64,000 nucleotides of DNA from assembly GCA_949130495.1 (NCBI GenBank), contig CASBWL010000412.1:62001-126000 (forward strand), read 5' to 3'. The notes under the pieces were generated by a model that searched no databases, had not been told where the DNA came from, and was given only the letters and a program-made list of their open reading frames with translations. The stretch's first letter is position 1; each line of letters begins with the position of its first letter. Origin of the DNA: Sambucus nigra. Taxonomy: Eukaryota > Streptophyta > Magnoliopsida > Dipsacales > Adoxaceae. A program made the translations under genes and the position numbers. Shown in pieces: positions 49,301 to 62,658 of the stretch.

Positions 49301-50973
49301 AGTAGCCCCCAAAGGGAAATGAAATACCTATAAAATAATTTTTCAAACACCTTAAAATCCATATATTGTAAATCACTAATGTGCATAGACTGGATTACGC
49401 TCACCAGCAGGTAGACTTTTAGAGTCGAAGATCTCCAATCCAGAAGACCATATGTTGCAAAATTACTCATCAAAGCCTGCACAAATCATTGAAAGTGTTT
49501 AGATGCTGGAAAAAATCATTTCCTTAGAAGAAGTAATGTGCTTGTGGAACTAAGTGGGTACTAAAACTCGGTCGTGCCGCATTGCGTCATCATACGAATT
49601 AGTAAAACTCTTGGGAACCACGCCACCATAAGAAATAGTAAAACTCGTGTGCGACACGCCACCATATGAAAGAGTAAAACTCGTGTGGGAAGCGACACCA
49701 TATAAAATAGTAAAACTCGTATGCCCAACGCCCCCAAGAATCGTTCATCCTCAAAATTTAGTGCTAAGTGTATCACTAACCTTTGACAGCTACTTCAAAA
49801 CCATGACAGCTACTACTTCAAAGTATATCTGGAATAAAAAATGACATATAGATATTAAAATCCAATTAATAACATATGAAACAAAAATAGGACAAACAAA
49901 ATATCATTCATAAATGACAGTGTAGATACAGATTTATTCATAGATTAAAAATAAAATGAACATATAGGGCTTGCAACACCGATATTTAATTTCAAACTCA
50001 ATCTTATGGATCCTTTATTTAGAAAGTGGCATTGAGATATTTACTTCAATTGAAGAGACAAAAATACACAGAATCTGTTAAGAGATGTTGCTGATGATGT
50101 TCAAATTAATAAAGCAGCAGAGGAAAACAATAATGAATATATAATCAAAGAGATTTATGTTAGTTCATGGTCAAGAAGCTAAATTATAAATTTGTAAAAA
50201 AAGAATGGGAAAACCTACTATAAATTTGAAATATTGTACTTAACAACTACATTGTACACACAATAGGATTCTTGTACAGTTTAGACCTCTAGTTACTTGT
50301 ATCATTAGTAGCCTCCATGTTGTTCTTCCTTTATTCCACAAAACTGCATCATAACACAATAAACTATTAGGAATTATTCAAAATTTACATGTTATTGAAT
50401 GAAAAATCTGCACTCAACCTAAAGATATAAGAGAGACATTGAATACATGATTTGGACCAAAAGAAAAACTTCTTTTCTTATGTTTGAAGAAAATTTAATT
50501 CGTTGGATCTAAACGAATCGGATCGAACCGCCTATAAACATGAATTCAATATCCTAAAATGGATAATAATTACCTCACTGGTATTCTGTCATCCCCTCAT
50601 AATTCCATAAAATACCAGTTATTTTGGAGAGAAGGGATTGGGAATGCAAAACATTAAATAATAGCATTTTCGGTCATGCTTGTTAGAAGCTTGGTTCAAG
50701 ATTCATTTGATAGTTATGATCATGTATTTGTTTAGCTGATCTAAAATTCAAAAAATAGGGAGTATACCATATCAGATCATAAAACAAAGAGAAGACATTA
50801 TTTACCTTAGTAAGTATGCGGAAGAGTTTTACCTAGTCGGTATGATGCATTTGTCATCTCATACCATTTGCCATAGTTTTAGCTTTATTTCTCCTCATAC
50901 GTCGCTTCCTTATGTCCATATTGTACCTCCTTTCTAAGGAGGAGACGATAGTGATCAACAATCTCTTTTCTCC
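49301..50973. other. CACTA interior, no recognised gene
   Basis: A degenerate tandem repeat of about 36 bp containing GTAAAACTCGTGTG lies at 49610-49735; the rest is AT-rich and non-coding as far as I can tell. Further RPB3 exons were looked for by eye and not found. Confidence 0.5.
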
Positions 50974-51291
50974 TTAGGCCATACTGGACTTCTTTGGATG
51001 GAGTTGGGGGTGGTTCCCTCGGATACTAATGGTGAATCCCCTCTTATGGTGATCGGTATTATGAGATTCACTGTCAGTTCCTCTGGCATATAGCTTATTA
51101 TATCTTAGCTGAATGCTAACATCTAGTGTTGCATAGCCTGCTAACTGGGCACGATAGATCTCAGTGTTGCAGCTACATCGACTTTCAATGGTGAATTGGC
51201 TCCAACAATGTGAAATCAGTGCATTGGAAGCTTTGTCAGTTGATTCCTGCAACCTCTCCCTAAAAGCTACTGACTTACTTGAATATGACAA
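50974..51291 (-). other. Unrecognised open frame in the CACTA element
   Basis: A 105-codon frame (MSYSSKSVAFRERLQESTDK at the start) lies in slightly more GC-rich sequence; past its stop the same frame runs on to a basic stretch (DIRKRRMRRNK near 50890). It could be a captured exon or an element-encoded remnant. I cannot assign it and it may be non-coding. Confidence 0.25.
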
Positions 51292-52849
51292 ACACTTATT
51301 CCACCAAATATACTATTAGTCTGATGCTGAAGATAATGATGAATATTTAGTTACAAGTTAAGAAGAATTAAAAATCTTTGCACCAACATTTAACAAGGTC
51401 TTCTTGAGATACCAAACATCCAAAAGCTTTCATGAACTCACAAGCTGCCTGCTATAGCCCTGATTGAGCCTAAAATAGCAAGGGTACCATACAAACTCAT
51501 CAATTTGAATTGCGTTATGAAGATAGCTATAGCTAAATGTCAAGTAAAATTTGGTTCATGTGGAAATTTGGTTTAATTGTTACCATAATTCATAATAATG
51601 AGCAATACTTTATCGGCAAAGTAGAAAATTAAATGTTGAAATATCCCGTTATAATTACACTGGTTTATGAAAAATGCACAAGAGAAAAAAGAGTGTCTCT
51701 TTGGGTTGTAATTAGATTGATAAATATACCGACCTAATCACTAGAGATTTTAATGTTGTTTCTCACGAAGATGAAAATATAGGTAGGAATGACTTAGAGT
51801 GGAATCAATCCTCCTTTAAAAACATTTTTCAATTTTTATAAGTCTGGAAGAATCCTTTTTAGCCAATGAATTTTCTTTTTAGTCAATGGTATTGATCAAC
51901 CATTTTAAAAACTACCTTACATCTGAAACCTATACCAATCATTTAAACATCAGAAACAAAACCCCCAATCATATATATGTTATAAAACATATATAACTGT
52001 TATAATAGTTATATTTGTTATAACATATATAACTGTTATAACATATATATGTTATATAAGTTTTAACAGTTATATATGTTTTAACACATAACAGTTATAT
52101 ATGTTATAACAGTTATATGTGATAAAACACATATAACTGTTAAAACATATATAACATATACATATTTTAATAGTTATATATGTTATATCAGATATAACTG
52201 GTATATGTTATATAAGGGAGATGATCATCGAAAACTTTTGATCTTGGCAACTAGGGTAAGCCTTGAGGATCTTCTCGAATAAGAGGTCTGGCCATGAGAG
52301 CAATGCTTCTTTTTAGTCTGGGTGAGACTTTCCTAAGGAATATGCTTCATTGGTTTCGTCTTATTGTTGATTTGTTTCTTTTTTCTTGGTGTAGGTATTT
52401 ATCTTTATGTTCACTAGGAATGAGAATTGTTTCAGGTCAGCTATGTTGGAAATTTTCTCTTCTGATGTTTCTGAGTCAGATGTTGCTCCTCTTTATTGTT
52501 TACTCCTTCTAATTCCTAGTTTCTTGGATTAAAGAAAGCTATAGGAGGAGTGTATATCTTCCATATCAAAATATTTCTCAATTATCTTGTTTCTTTATTC
52601 CTTAATTACATTGATTTTTTCTTCTAAATCTTCATGAGTTTGGTAATCTAACGTTGGATAATGAAAATTCTTTTTTTTTTTGGAATTTTTACTTCTTCAA
52701 ACTCATTAGTGGCTCTTGTAACTTGTTATTCTTTAGCTTCTTTTGTTTCCCACTTCTTGTTAGGTTTATATTGAACCTTATACACCATTTTTTTCTTTGT
52801 TTCACCTGCTTTAACTGAGGCAAGACCTTCTTTCAATTTATCTGTATTG
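51292..52849. other. CACTA interior with AT-rich inverted repeats
   Basis: Between 51969 and 52213 the word ATATAACTGTTATAACATATAT and its inverse recur many times, giving strong potential for cruciforms. The rest shows no clear gene; 52250-52849 may be further LINE sequence but motifs are not clear. Confidence 0.5.
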
Positions 52850-53945
52850 AGGTTATGAGTCTCTTTCGAAGAATCTTTAAATCATTTAATCCATAGTGGT
52901 CTAATAGCTTCTGAAATCATTTCCTCTTCTTTATATTCTTCTAAGATAATGTCTTAGTGGTTAGGTTCTAGTTCTGATCAAGGTCTGAAATGATTTTATA
53001 AGATCATATTTTGTAATATTCTTTAGAAAATTTGGGTCAGTAGGAATAGAGCCAGATTTGAGGAATCTAAAATGCCTTACTCTTTATTTGATAATCTCTT
53101 GAAATGTTTACTGTTGAAGAGAAAGTGAAATCTCTAGAAGAGGATGCTGACAAAACCCATTCATCTCTCATCACTATTAAATTGTCTTTAATGAGGTTCC
53201 ATACTTTACTTTTCCTTCGAGCTCCCATAGATTTTTTTCAAGGTAGGCATGGATGGATATTTCTTCTTCATGAAGACTCCCCATATTGAGGATCCATTCT
53301 AATAATCCCAACTATTTTGATTGTAATAGCCTTAGATATAGATTCCAAAAACCTTACTCCTAGCCCACCTTCTACTATAGGGAAATAAATGCTCTTCTAA
53401 CTCACCCACTAATATTTTTTCCCATTTTCTCTATTAAAACCCCATAGAAAAGAACTACAAAGTTTATCAATCAGATAAATAGTCTTATTTGGACGAAAAG
53501 GGCAAAGAGAATGTAGATTGGCATTGATTTTAACACTGATTGAAGAAGGCATAGTTACCTCCAAAAGATAAGATTTTTTTCTTCCAGTTAAATATTTTTG
53601 TAGCTATCCTTTGAAACAATTAATTAAGCATAGAATATTTCCTTCTCCCTTTGAATAGAGGAACATAAAGGTATTTAATAACTCGTTATCCATGCCTGAA
53701 TTTAGTCATCTCAGCGACAAATTTAATAATTCTAGAAGGGTTTTTGGATCTTGTGAAGAAAACACTTTTGCTCACACTAATAAGTTAATCTGACTGAGGA
53801 TGGGAACTCCATTAGCTTCTTCAGACTCTTTCTGGATTCATTAAAGAATATTATTAAGTCATCTGCAAAGCTAAGATAACTTATAATATTCGTTCTTTTA
53901 GGCCTATATCTAGACGTGCTATTATTTATTATGCACTTCTCCAAA
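52850..53945 (-). pseudogene. LINE (L1-type) reverse transcriptase fragment
   Basis: On the minus strand near 53885-53835 the translation is YLSFADDLIIFFNESRKSL, containing the FADD catalytic box of L1-type reverse transcriptases, preceded by a diverged fingers/palm segment. Downstream pieces (DKLCSSFLWGFNREN near 53460; WNLIKDNLIVMRDEWVLSAS near 53200-53135) fit the C-terminal part of plant LINE ORF2. Many stops and frame changes show it is dead. Both ends are missing. Confidence 0.7.
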
Positions 53946-55200
53946 TGTCGATCTTAGCTGGTACTCGGTATGGTAGGTGTGCTTAGTTGCTTTATTAATT
54001 CGTAAATCGATTATGGGGCATTTCATTACTCTTTTTTTGAATATTTTATTTTTATAAGTATATTATTTCAGTCTGTAAGTCAGGTAATTGGTTCAGTTTA
54101 TAATCAATCCGTTAAGTGTTAAATAGTTAAATCAGCTAGGTTTTTAGTGTTTGTTCTTATTTATATTTATATAATCATGACATCTTTGGAGATGGTTTTT
54201 GTATTGGGTTTTAAACAAGTATTGTCCAAGTATCTAAATCAAGTTAATGTTTCTTGACTATTTCAAAACCATAGCTAATTGCGTTTTGTATCCCATTTGT
54301 TGCAGAAAGTTTACTATCCCACGAGGACTTGTTATACTTATACTTGAGCCTTTTATCGTTGGATCTTTTGCATCTATTCTCTCGAACAAAGACCTTGTCG
54401 CTTATGTCCTCTTTAGTCTTGCTCTCAACCACAAGCAGGGTTGAGACATATTCAAGTTAAATTTTGTTCACTATGTTGTTCAACGGTAAAAGGAATTATA
54501 ATGTGTATATTTATTTATATTAATAGTTTAGAAAATTGTGGCTATTTATGTCGTTGTTTTTGAGTTAATTTTTATGTTTAAATGGGTTGGTTTTCATGAA
54601 TAAATAAAGGAGACTCGGCCGATTTTTAAAAAAAATATTAAGTATTTTTAAAAGTAAATACGAAGATATACAAATTTGACAAGGTTTTTAAAAATTATCA
54701 TCTATAGGAACTATTAAAAAAATTACTTCTTTGTTTAAGGTAACTGACACTTAATAAATTTATTGTAGGTGAAAACCCTTTGTGGACAAGGCAAGATATT
54801 TGAGTCGTTTTGCTGGAGGTCGTATGCCTGAAGATTGCGAGTATACTTTACGTACATCTTTTATGTTAGGGATAAATGTTTTGTTATGTATTTTTTCTAA
54901 TGAGATAAGTGAAATTGTATAGAGAGATCTATGTTGGACACAATGTTTAAATTGTTTATTTTTTCTTTGTATGAACTTTAATTATAATTGAATGGAAAAT
55001 TATATGTTATGTGTTGAAATGGGATGAAAAATATGTCATATTGTTTTTAAGAGGTTTTATTTATAATTATAGAGTATATTATGGAATGGATGAAATTATA
55101 ATTTTGGTGCCAAAATTATTAAAGACTGCTTCTTTGTTGTTTCTAAAGGGTTCCATAAATGGGGAATTTTTGAGACGATTAAGTTATCGTCTAAAAAAAA
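53946..55200. other. CACTA interior, right part, no recognised gene
   Basis: AT-rich sequence with only short chance frames. Nothing identifiable was seen before the subterminal repeats begin. Confidence 0.45.
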
Positions 55201-55482
55201 TCTTTGGGGACGTATGTCGGCGTCTCTTAAAAAACTTTTAAAGACGAATTTTTTGCTGTCTCAAAAGGGTCTTATAAGCAATGACCTTTTGAGACAGCGT
55301 ATTTCCCATCTCAAAAGAACTTTTTAAGACGGTTGTTGTCGTCTCAAAAAGATTTTAAAACGGGGGTCTAAGACTACGCTCATTTGCTGTCTAAAATGGC
55401 GTCACAAAAGGCTTTTGAGATGGCCAGAGGACTTCTTGAGATGGTTGGAGCCATGTAGTAAAAAGCAGTATTTTTTGTAATG
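55201..55482. repeat. CACTA right subterminal and terminal repeats
   Basis: TTTTGAGACAGC, TCTCAAAAGG, GTCTCAAAAAG and CTTTTGAGATGG words recur in both orientations, ending in CAGTATTTTTTGTAATG at 55482. They mirror the left end. Confidence 0.8.
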
Positions 55483-55485
55483 CGT

Positions 55486-56127
55486 GCACGTCCAACCTAA
55501 CATGTAGCAATCGACCGTGTCGTCGCGGGACTCCCAATGTTTGGATATGACATGACTTGAAAACATGCACACTAAGCCTTAAAAAGTGTCACGGGGGACC
55601 ACCAACGGCCCCTAAATGGCACTCCAAGTGGCCCGAACACCTCATGTGCATCCAACGTAACACATTGCAATTGGTCGTTCAGCTACGGGACTCGAGGTTT
55701 GGGGATAGGAAATGATTTGAAAATAGGCACACTTGGACTTGAAAACGTGCAGCTGGAGGGGGGTAGGAAGCACCCTCAGCGCCCTCAAATGGAACCATGA
55801 ATGGCACAAACACCTCCTACGCGTTCGACGTAACAGGTAGCAACTGGTCGCGTAGTCAAGGGACGACCGATTGGAGGATAGGACACGAATTTAAAAATAA
55901 GTAAACTTAGGTTAAAAAATTTGCCACAGGGGTTGATCACCCCCAACATCACCGCGAGGAGCACGAACACCTCATGCGTGTCCAACATAGCATGTAGCAA
56001 CTAGCCGCGCAATCGCAGGACTCCCTATTTAATGATAGGATATGAAATTGAAAACAGACACACTTAGGCTTGAAAATATGTCGTAGGGGCACCCCAGTAG
56101 CCCACAAAATGGCATCGCGAGTGGTAC
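55486..56127. repeat. Degenerate satellite, right block
   Basis: Four diverged units of about 150-180 bp continue the array at 17370-17819, for example GGATAGGACACGAATTT near 55874 and CACACTTAGGCTTGAAAA near 56059. The block ends where element E inserted, inside the word GAGTGGTAC. Confidence 0.75.
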
Positions 56128-58452
56128 TGTGACAACCCGAATATAATTTTGATAAATTATATTTAAATCATGTTTACATTATGTGATATGAATAATGTAT
56201 TATTAGTATATCTAATATTAAGTGCTTATGTTTAGTCTAATCCTATTTTCATAAATCATGAAATGTCGAGTTATGTACGAACACAAGATTTGGTTATTTT
56301 CGATAGAAATGTTCCTGTTTAAAACTAGTTTTGACCATTGTAACATTATAATTGACTTGAGGTGAAAAATACATATTTGTAGACATGTGAGTTAGGGTCG
56401 TAACACAACAAACGGTGCATCAAACGGATGCTCGAGGAAGAAGTTAGGTCGAAATTACGAGAAGGGGTAAATATGTCAATTCCCTTAAGTGGTAAATTGT
56501 CTTTTATTAAACCAAATGGTTTAATTTGATTGGTTGGCTTGGGAGGAAGCCTTGGACGACCTTATACCCTTGAAATAGACTTATCCTTCAGCCAAAATCA
56601 GCCATGAAAGGGTTTTAAGCTTAAGGAAAGAGAAGGTAGAAGTTTAGGAAGGAAAAGTGAGGAGAAAAGGTGTAGAAAAATCCGTAGAAATTACGTATAA
56701 AGCCCTGAAGGTAGTCCTAATTACAATTCTTGTTATTTATCTTATATTACTTATTTATATGATCTAAATCATTATAGGTTTACAAAAGTTTCAGCCCTTT
56801 ATATGTATGTATGGTTATATGCAAGTTTATGTTAAGTTGAATGTAGAAACCCTTAAAATTGCTTTGTATTGAAACCTCTTGTATTCAAACTTGCATATCT
56901 ATTTGTGTACTTACTGTAATCGATACATTCCAATTGGATATGAAATTAGACTCATATATTCATATCATATCTGAAAATTAGAATTTATATCCTTTTCTTT
57001 AGTCCGTAATGATGATTTCAAGTTGTCACATGGTTTCCGTTTTTATACTTCATTTCGGTATGCCCTGAGTTTAGTCAAGCTTTTGAGATAGCAAATGAAG
57101 TCAAAAAATTATGAAACTTTAATTCTGTACGATTCAGTATGTGTACTGAAAATGGGTTGAAAATCATGGAAAGTTATGATGGATAAAAATTATGAAAATT
57201 CTTGGAAGTTAAAGGAACAATAGAGGAGCTTGTAGGGCAGATTTCCTGTGTCGTAGAGAAATGGTCATAACTTGCCCTAGGAATCTTGAAAAACTACACC
57301 GTCACTTGTATTGGATAGTATATTCATATATGTTTTCATATTGATAAGGTTGGACCCCTTAATTTATACAATTTAGAAATATAGGATGGTTAAGTATGTA
57401 TGACAATAATTTCAGCCCATATTGGATACCCCTTGAATGAATGTTTGTATTTCGTCCTTACGAAGGGTACTTTGAGTACATGTTTCATGTGTATATACAT
57501 TGACAAGTATAATTTCATATTTACCTGACTTTGGTTATAAATTACTTATAAGGTATTTCTTACGGTTGAATGTCCGTAACCTTATCAACATGTATATCAT
57601 TATTTTGCCTTTACCTATGTTTTATGGAATGTGACTTAATTGGAATTGTTGATGTATAGCCATGAAAAGTTACATAATTATGTTTGGATAATATTTATGA
57701 TTGAGGTTCAGTACTGATTTAATTGGATTGACAGGTGTAAGGCCTAATCAACCCAGTTCAGCTCCACCAGAAGGAAACCTGAATACGTAGTTGTCAGCCA
57801 AGGTGAGTGTACTCACTGGAATGATGTATTTGTATACTGTTACAAATGTGATCATAATGTTATGAATATAAAATTGTTCATTTCGGTTTAACGAAATGAG
57901 GGGTTACTCCTCGACCAGGAATGGGGGAGATTTGTCTATTAATGACAAGGGGTTACTCCTCGACCAGGAATGGGGGAGAATTGTCTATTTTGACAAGATA
58001 TGTGAATCATGATTCGAAAAAGTTGGTCACTCATTATGAATGAGCCGGATAAGTTAATACATAATTATATGGACATGATTTATTGCATTTAAATTCATGC
58101 AATAGTATAGTAGTGATACATTCACTGGGCTATTTTGCTCATGATTCCTATGTTCACATTTTTCAGGAAACGCGATGTCACTGCCAAATCTAGGAGGTCG
58201 GGTTGCGTTAGCCAGGAATGGGAGAAACAATGATTTTGTGTAAATGTAAATGATGTAATTAAGTTAACTTATGCTTTAATAAAGTTTTATGGGCATGACT
58301 ACTTTGATGTTGTAAAAAGGTTTTCAGTTATATGGATTTACAATGATGACTCTGGAATCAAAACTCGTGTTTATGGTTTGGTTAGATTAATTATGGTTTG
58401 ACTCACTTTGACTTCCAGACTTAATTATAAGTAATTGGGTTGGGGTGTGTCA
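56128..58452 (+). repeat. 5' LTR of element E
   Basis: It runs from TGTGACAACCCG to GTGTGTCA. At 57895-57990 a unit of about 56 bp (GGGGTTACTCCTCGACCAGG plus GAATGGGGGAGA) occurs twice. Confidence 0.93.
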
Positions 58453-58457
58453 GCTTT

Positions 58458-58469
58458 TGGTATCAGAGC
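58458..58469 (+). promoter_or_regulatory. Primer binding site of element E (tRNA-iMet)
   Basis: TGGTATCAGAGC lies five bases after the LTR and is the standard plant tRNA-iMet site. Confidence 0.95.
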
Positions 58470-58664
58470 CTAGGTTTTAGAGGTTCTGGAGTGAGAAGAG
58501 TCTAGATTTGGCAGTGAAATTCAGAAATATATTTTATTTGATACTAACGATCATGTTAGGAAAAATATGTATATCTGCATGTTGTTATATCTTTGATTCA
58601 TTTTAGATATAAGAGAATGGAATGAGGGAATGTTAATGAGAGAATAGAAGATGAGGCTTCAAAT

Positions 58665-59795
58665 ATGGCAGCGGAAGCAGAGGTTGAACAACCTGTTCAT
58701 GGATATGTAGAACCTGACCCGGAACAATTGACAGACATGCAAAAATTGGCACGTGCTATGACTTTAATGGAAGAGAAGCAAGCTAGATTTATGGCTCAGA
58801 TGGAAGCACAACAGGCCAGGCAACTTGAGGCACAAGCATTGGCCAGGGCTCAGGAGGTTATACACCGGGAAGAAAGGAGTACTTCACATGAGAAATTTAT
58901 TAAAATGAATCCACCCCCATTTAAAGGAGCAGTTGATCCAGCAGAGGTAGAAGTCTGAGTTAAAGAGATTTCAATTATTTTTGGGGTAATGAGAATGCCT
59001 GACAATCAACGAGTGACCTTGGCGACGTATATGCTAAGAGGAGAAGCCAAGTACTGGTGGGATGCCACAAAACATTTGTTGATTACTCCAGGAGGTGGGA
59101 ATGTGATATCATGGGATGTTTTTGTTAAAGCTTTGTATGATAAGTATTTTCCTCCGATGTATCAAAAACAAAAGGAGAAAGAATATTTCCTGTTGAATCA
59201 GGGGAGTATGACAGTTAGAGAATACGAAGCTAAACTTATAGCTTTATCTCGATTTTCTTCGAGGTTTATACGGAATGAGGAAGATATGTGCAGTCGATTT
59301 CTCAATGGGCTTGAGTTAGTCATTAAATCACGGTTGTCGGCTTTAGAGACTGTTAATTATTCAGCCTTGGTAAACAAAGCCATGTTGGTAGAAAGGGACG
59401 TGAATGAAGCTAGAGGGAATCGAGAACGAGGTGTAAAGAGAAGCAGATTTGATCCAAATTATCAAAAGAGTAGTGGTACAGAATATTCGAGGTTTGGAGG
59501 GCAGAAATTCCAACAGGGTAGAGGTGGAAGTAGTTTGCAAAGGGGTGAGGCTAGTGGTGGAAGAGGTTCAGGAGTTTCAACATAAGGAGATCCTAATGTT
59601 TGTTTCTTTTGTGGGTCATCGGGTCATATAAAGAGAAATTGCCCAAAGTTACTGAATATAGAATGTTTTAACTGCCACCAGAAGGGTCATTTGAGAAAGA
59701 ATTGTCCTATGTTAGCGAGAACAGTTTCAGTCAGTAGTGTGGGGCCTCATAAAGGATCTTCTCCAGGAAGTGCCACCAGGGGGAGAGGTACATAA
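58665..59795 (+). pseudogene. gag: Element E gag, with in-frame stops
   Basis: The frame starts MAAEAEVEQPVHGY, about 195 nt after the primer site. It has a Gln/Ala-rich N-terminal helix region, the gag core (LATYMLRGEAKYWWDATKHL) and two intact zinc knuckles, CFFCGSSGHIKRNC (59601-59642) and CFNCHQKGHLRKNC (59664-59705). Stops lie in frame at 58956-58958, 59583-59585 and 59793-59795. Confidence 0.9.
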
Positions 59796-62658
59796 CAAGC
59801 AACTGGATCGAGGGCAGGAGGAAGAGTGTTTGCGATGACGCTACAAGATGCCCATGCTACCCCGGAAGTGGTTACAGGTAAAATTTCTATTACAAACAAA
59901 GATTTATATGCACTCATTGATCCTGGATCTACGCATTCATTTGTAGCATTACATATTATTTCATACTTGGCATGTTTATAAAAATTGTGTCTTACGAATG
60001 GGTGAGCGAGATTTCTATGTTGATTTGATACCGTTGGCCATTCGAGATTTTGATATTATATTGGGGATGGATTGGTTATCATCATACCATGCTTCCATTG
60101 ATTGTTTTTGCAAAGAAGTTACATTTCATTTGGCTGGTGAACCCGAGTTCCAATTTACAGGGGAAAGGAATGTTGTCCCTACTTGTCTCATCTCAGCAAT
60201 TAAGAGCAGAAAGTTATTGAGTAAGGGTTGTATAGGGTATTTAGCGTATGTGGTTGATGTTAGTAAGGAAGCACTTAAAGTTGAAGATGTACTAGTGGTT
60301 AGAGAGTTTTCTGATGTCTTCCCAGAGGAATTGCCAGGATTGCCACCCGATAGGGAAGTAGAGTTTTCTATTGAATTAATTCCAGGTACTGGTCCAATTT
60401 CTCTTTCTCCATATAGAATGGCACCAGCGGAGTTGAAAGAATTAAAAGTGAAATTACAAGATCTGATAAGCAGAGGTTTCATTCAGCATAGTGTTTCGCC
60501 ATGGGGAGCACCAGTGTTATTTGTGAAAAAGAAAGATGGGACAATGCGATTATGTATTGATTACCGGCAACTGAATAAGGTGACCATTAGAAACAAGTAC
60601 CCTCAACCTCATATCGATGACTTGTTTGACCAATTACAGGGGGCCACAGTATTTTCAAAGATTGATTTGAGATCGGGTTACCACCAACTGAAAGTGAAGG
60701 ATAACGATATTTCCAAAACAGCTTTTCGGACTCAAAATGGGCACTATGAGTTTTTGGTGATGCCTTTTAGATTAACCAATGCTGCATCAGTTTTTATGGA
60801 TTTGATGAATCGGGTATTCCACCCTTTCATTGATTCATTTGTGATTGTATTCATAGACGATGTGTTGGTTTACTTGCGTAGCATGGAGGAACATGAGAAC
60901 CATTTGAGACTTGTATTGCAGATTTTGAGAGAGAAGAAATTGTTAGCTAAATTCAGCAAGTGTGAGTTTGGGTTGAATGAAATTGTGTTTTTAGGGCACA
61001 TGGTCTCGGTAAATGGGATTTATATTGATCCAAAGAAAGTGGAAGCAATTGTTGAATGGGAAAGTCCTAAGAATGTGACAGAAATTAGGAGTTTCCTAGG
61101 ATTGGCAGGTTACTATCACAGATTCATTAAGGGATTTTCAGCAATAGCATTACCACTGACAAAGTTGACTCATAAAGAAGTGAAGTTCGTATGGGATGAA
61201 GAATGTGAGAGGAGTTTTAAAGAATTAAAGAATCGGTTGGTTTCAGCCCCTATACTTACTATTCCATGTGGGAATGAGTCTTTTGTGATCTATACAGACG
61301 CTTCATTTCAGGGGTTAGGATGTGTTCTTATGCAGAATGGGAAGGTAATAGCATATGCTTCCAGACAATTAAGGACGCATGAACGAAACTACCCTACACA
61401 CGATCTGGAGCTAGCAGCCATTGTTTTTTCTTTAAAGTTGTGGAGACATTACTTATATGGAGAAACTTGTGAGATATTTACAGATCATCAAAGTTTGAAA
61501 TACTTGTTCACACAGAAAGAACTAAATTTGAGACAGAGGTGTTGGATAAAGCTGATTAAAGACTATGACTGTACCATTCATCATCACCCTGGGAAGGCCA
61601 ATGTAGTAGAAAATGCTTTGAGTCGAAAAACATCAGGGATGCTTGGTTTCATACGGTGTGCTCGTGTTGGAAATATTCTTGACTTGGCATTGATGGGGAT
61701 TGAATTGAAGTTTTCAAAAAGTGGAGGATTATTAGCACATGTCACAGTGAGACCTTTATTGGCCGAGCGCATACGAAATTTGCAGACCAGTGATCCATTC
61801 CTTAAGAAGAAGAAACAAGATGTCCTGGATGGTAAAGAGAGTGACTTTGAAATTAAGAATGATGAATCGTTGTGTTATAAAAATAGAATTTGTGTACCAA
61901 ATGACCCACCCTTAAAGAAGGATAAATTAGAAGAGGCACATAGTTCTATTTACTCTATGCATCCGGGAGCCACCAAAATGTACATAGATTTGAAGGAGTA
62001 TTATTGGTGGAACAATATGAAGCGTGATATTGCAGAATTCGTAGCTAAATGTTTAGTATGCCAGCAAGTAAAAGCAGAGCATCAGAATCCGGCAGGATTA
62101 TTGCAGTCTTTGCCTATTCCGGAATGGAAGTGGGAGAATATAACGATGGACTTTGTTACAGGATTACCCTGGTCACCAAAGGGGCTTGATTCTATTTGGG
62201 TGATTGTAGATCGATTAACGAAATCAACTCATTTTCTCCCAGTTAAGACCACCTACACTGTTGACAAGTACGCACGTATGTACGTTGATGAGATTATCCG
62301 TTTACATGGGGCACCAGTGTTAATTGTATCAGATAGAGATCCAGCGTTCACTTCTAAGTTTTGGCCTCGTTTACAGAATTCCATGGGCACAAGTTTGAAG
62401 TTCAGCACTGTATTTCATCCACTAACCGATGGGCAATCTGAAAGGACAATTCAAATATTAGAATACATGTTACGGGCTTGTGTATTTGACTTCAAAGGTA
62501 GTTGGGATGATCATTTTCCATTGATGGAATTTTCGTATAATAATAGTTATCAGTCCACCATTGGTATGGATCCTTATGAAGCTTTATATGGGAGGATATG
62601 TAGGACGCCTTTGTGTTGGGATGAAGTAGGTGAAAGAAAATTTTGGGTCCTGAATTGA
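59796..62658 (+). pseudogene. pol: Element E pol: protease, RT, RNase H, integrase
   Basis: The protease motif DPGSTHSF is at about 59920, still in the gag frame, which stops at 59979-59981. After a frame change near 59985 an 886-codon frame opens. It holds RT with [21 protein letters not shown] and the FIDD box (285-288), RNase H with [10 protein letters not shown], and integrase with [16 protein letters not shown] and SERTIQ. Damage within the open frame: a Gly-to-Arg and a Pro-to-Ser change in the [13 protein letters not shown] block, and Asn instead of the RNase H Asp in ENALSRK. A further frame break near 62640 ends it. Confidence 0.92.

Noticed and set aside
50974..51291. An upstream exon of RPB3
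   Set aside because: A short resemblance (ATLDV) was noted but the surrounding residues do not follow RPB3.
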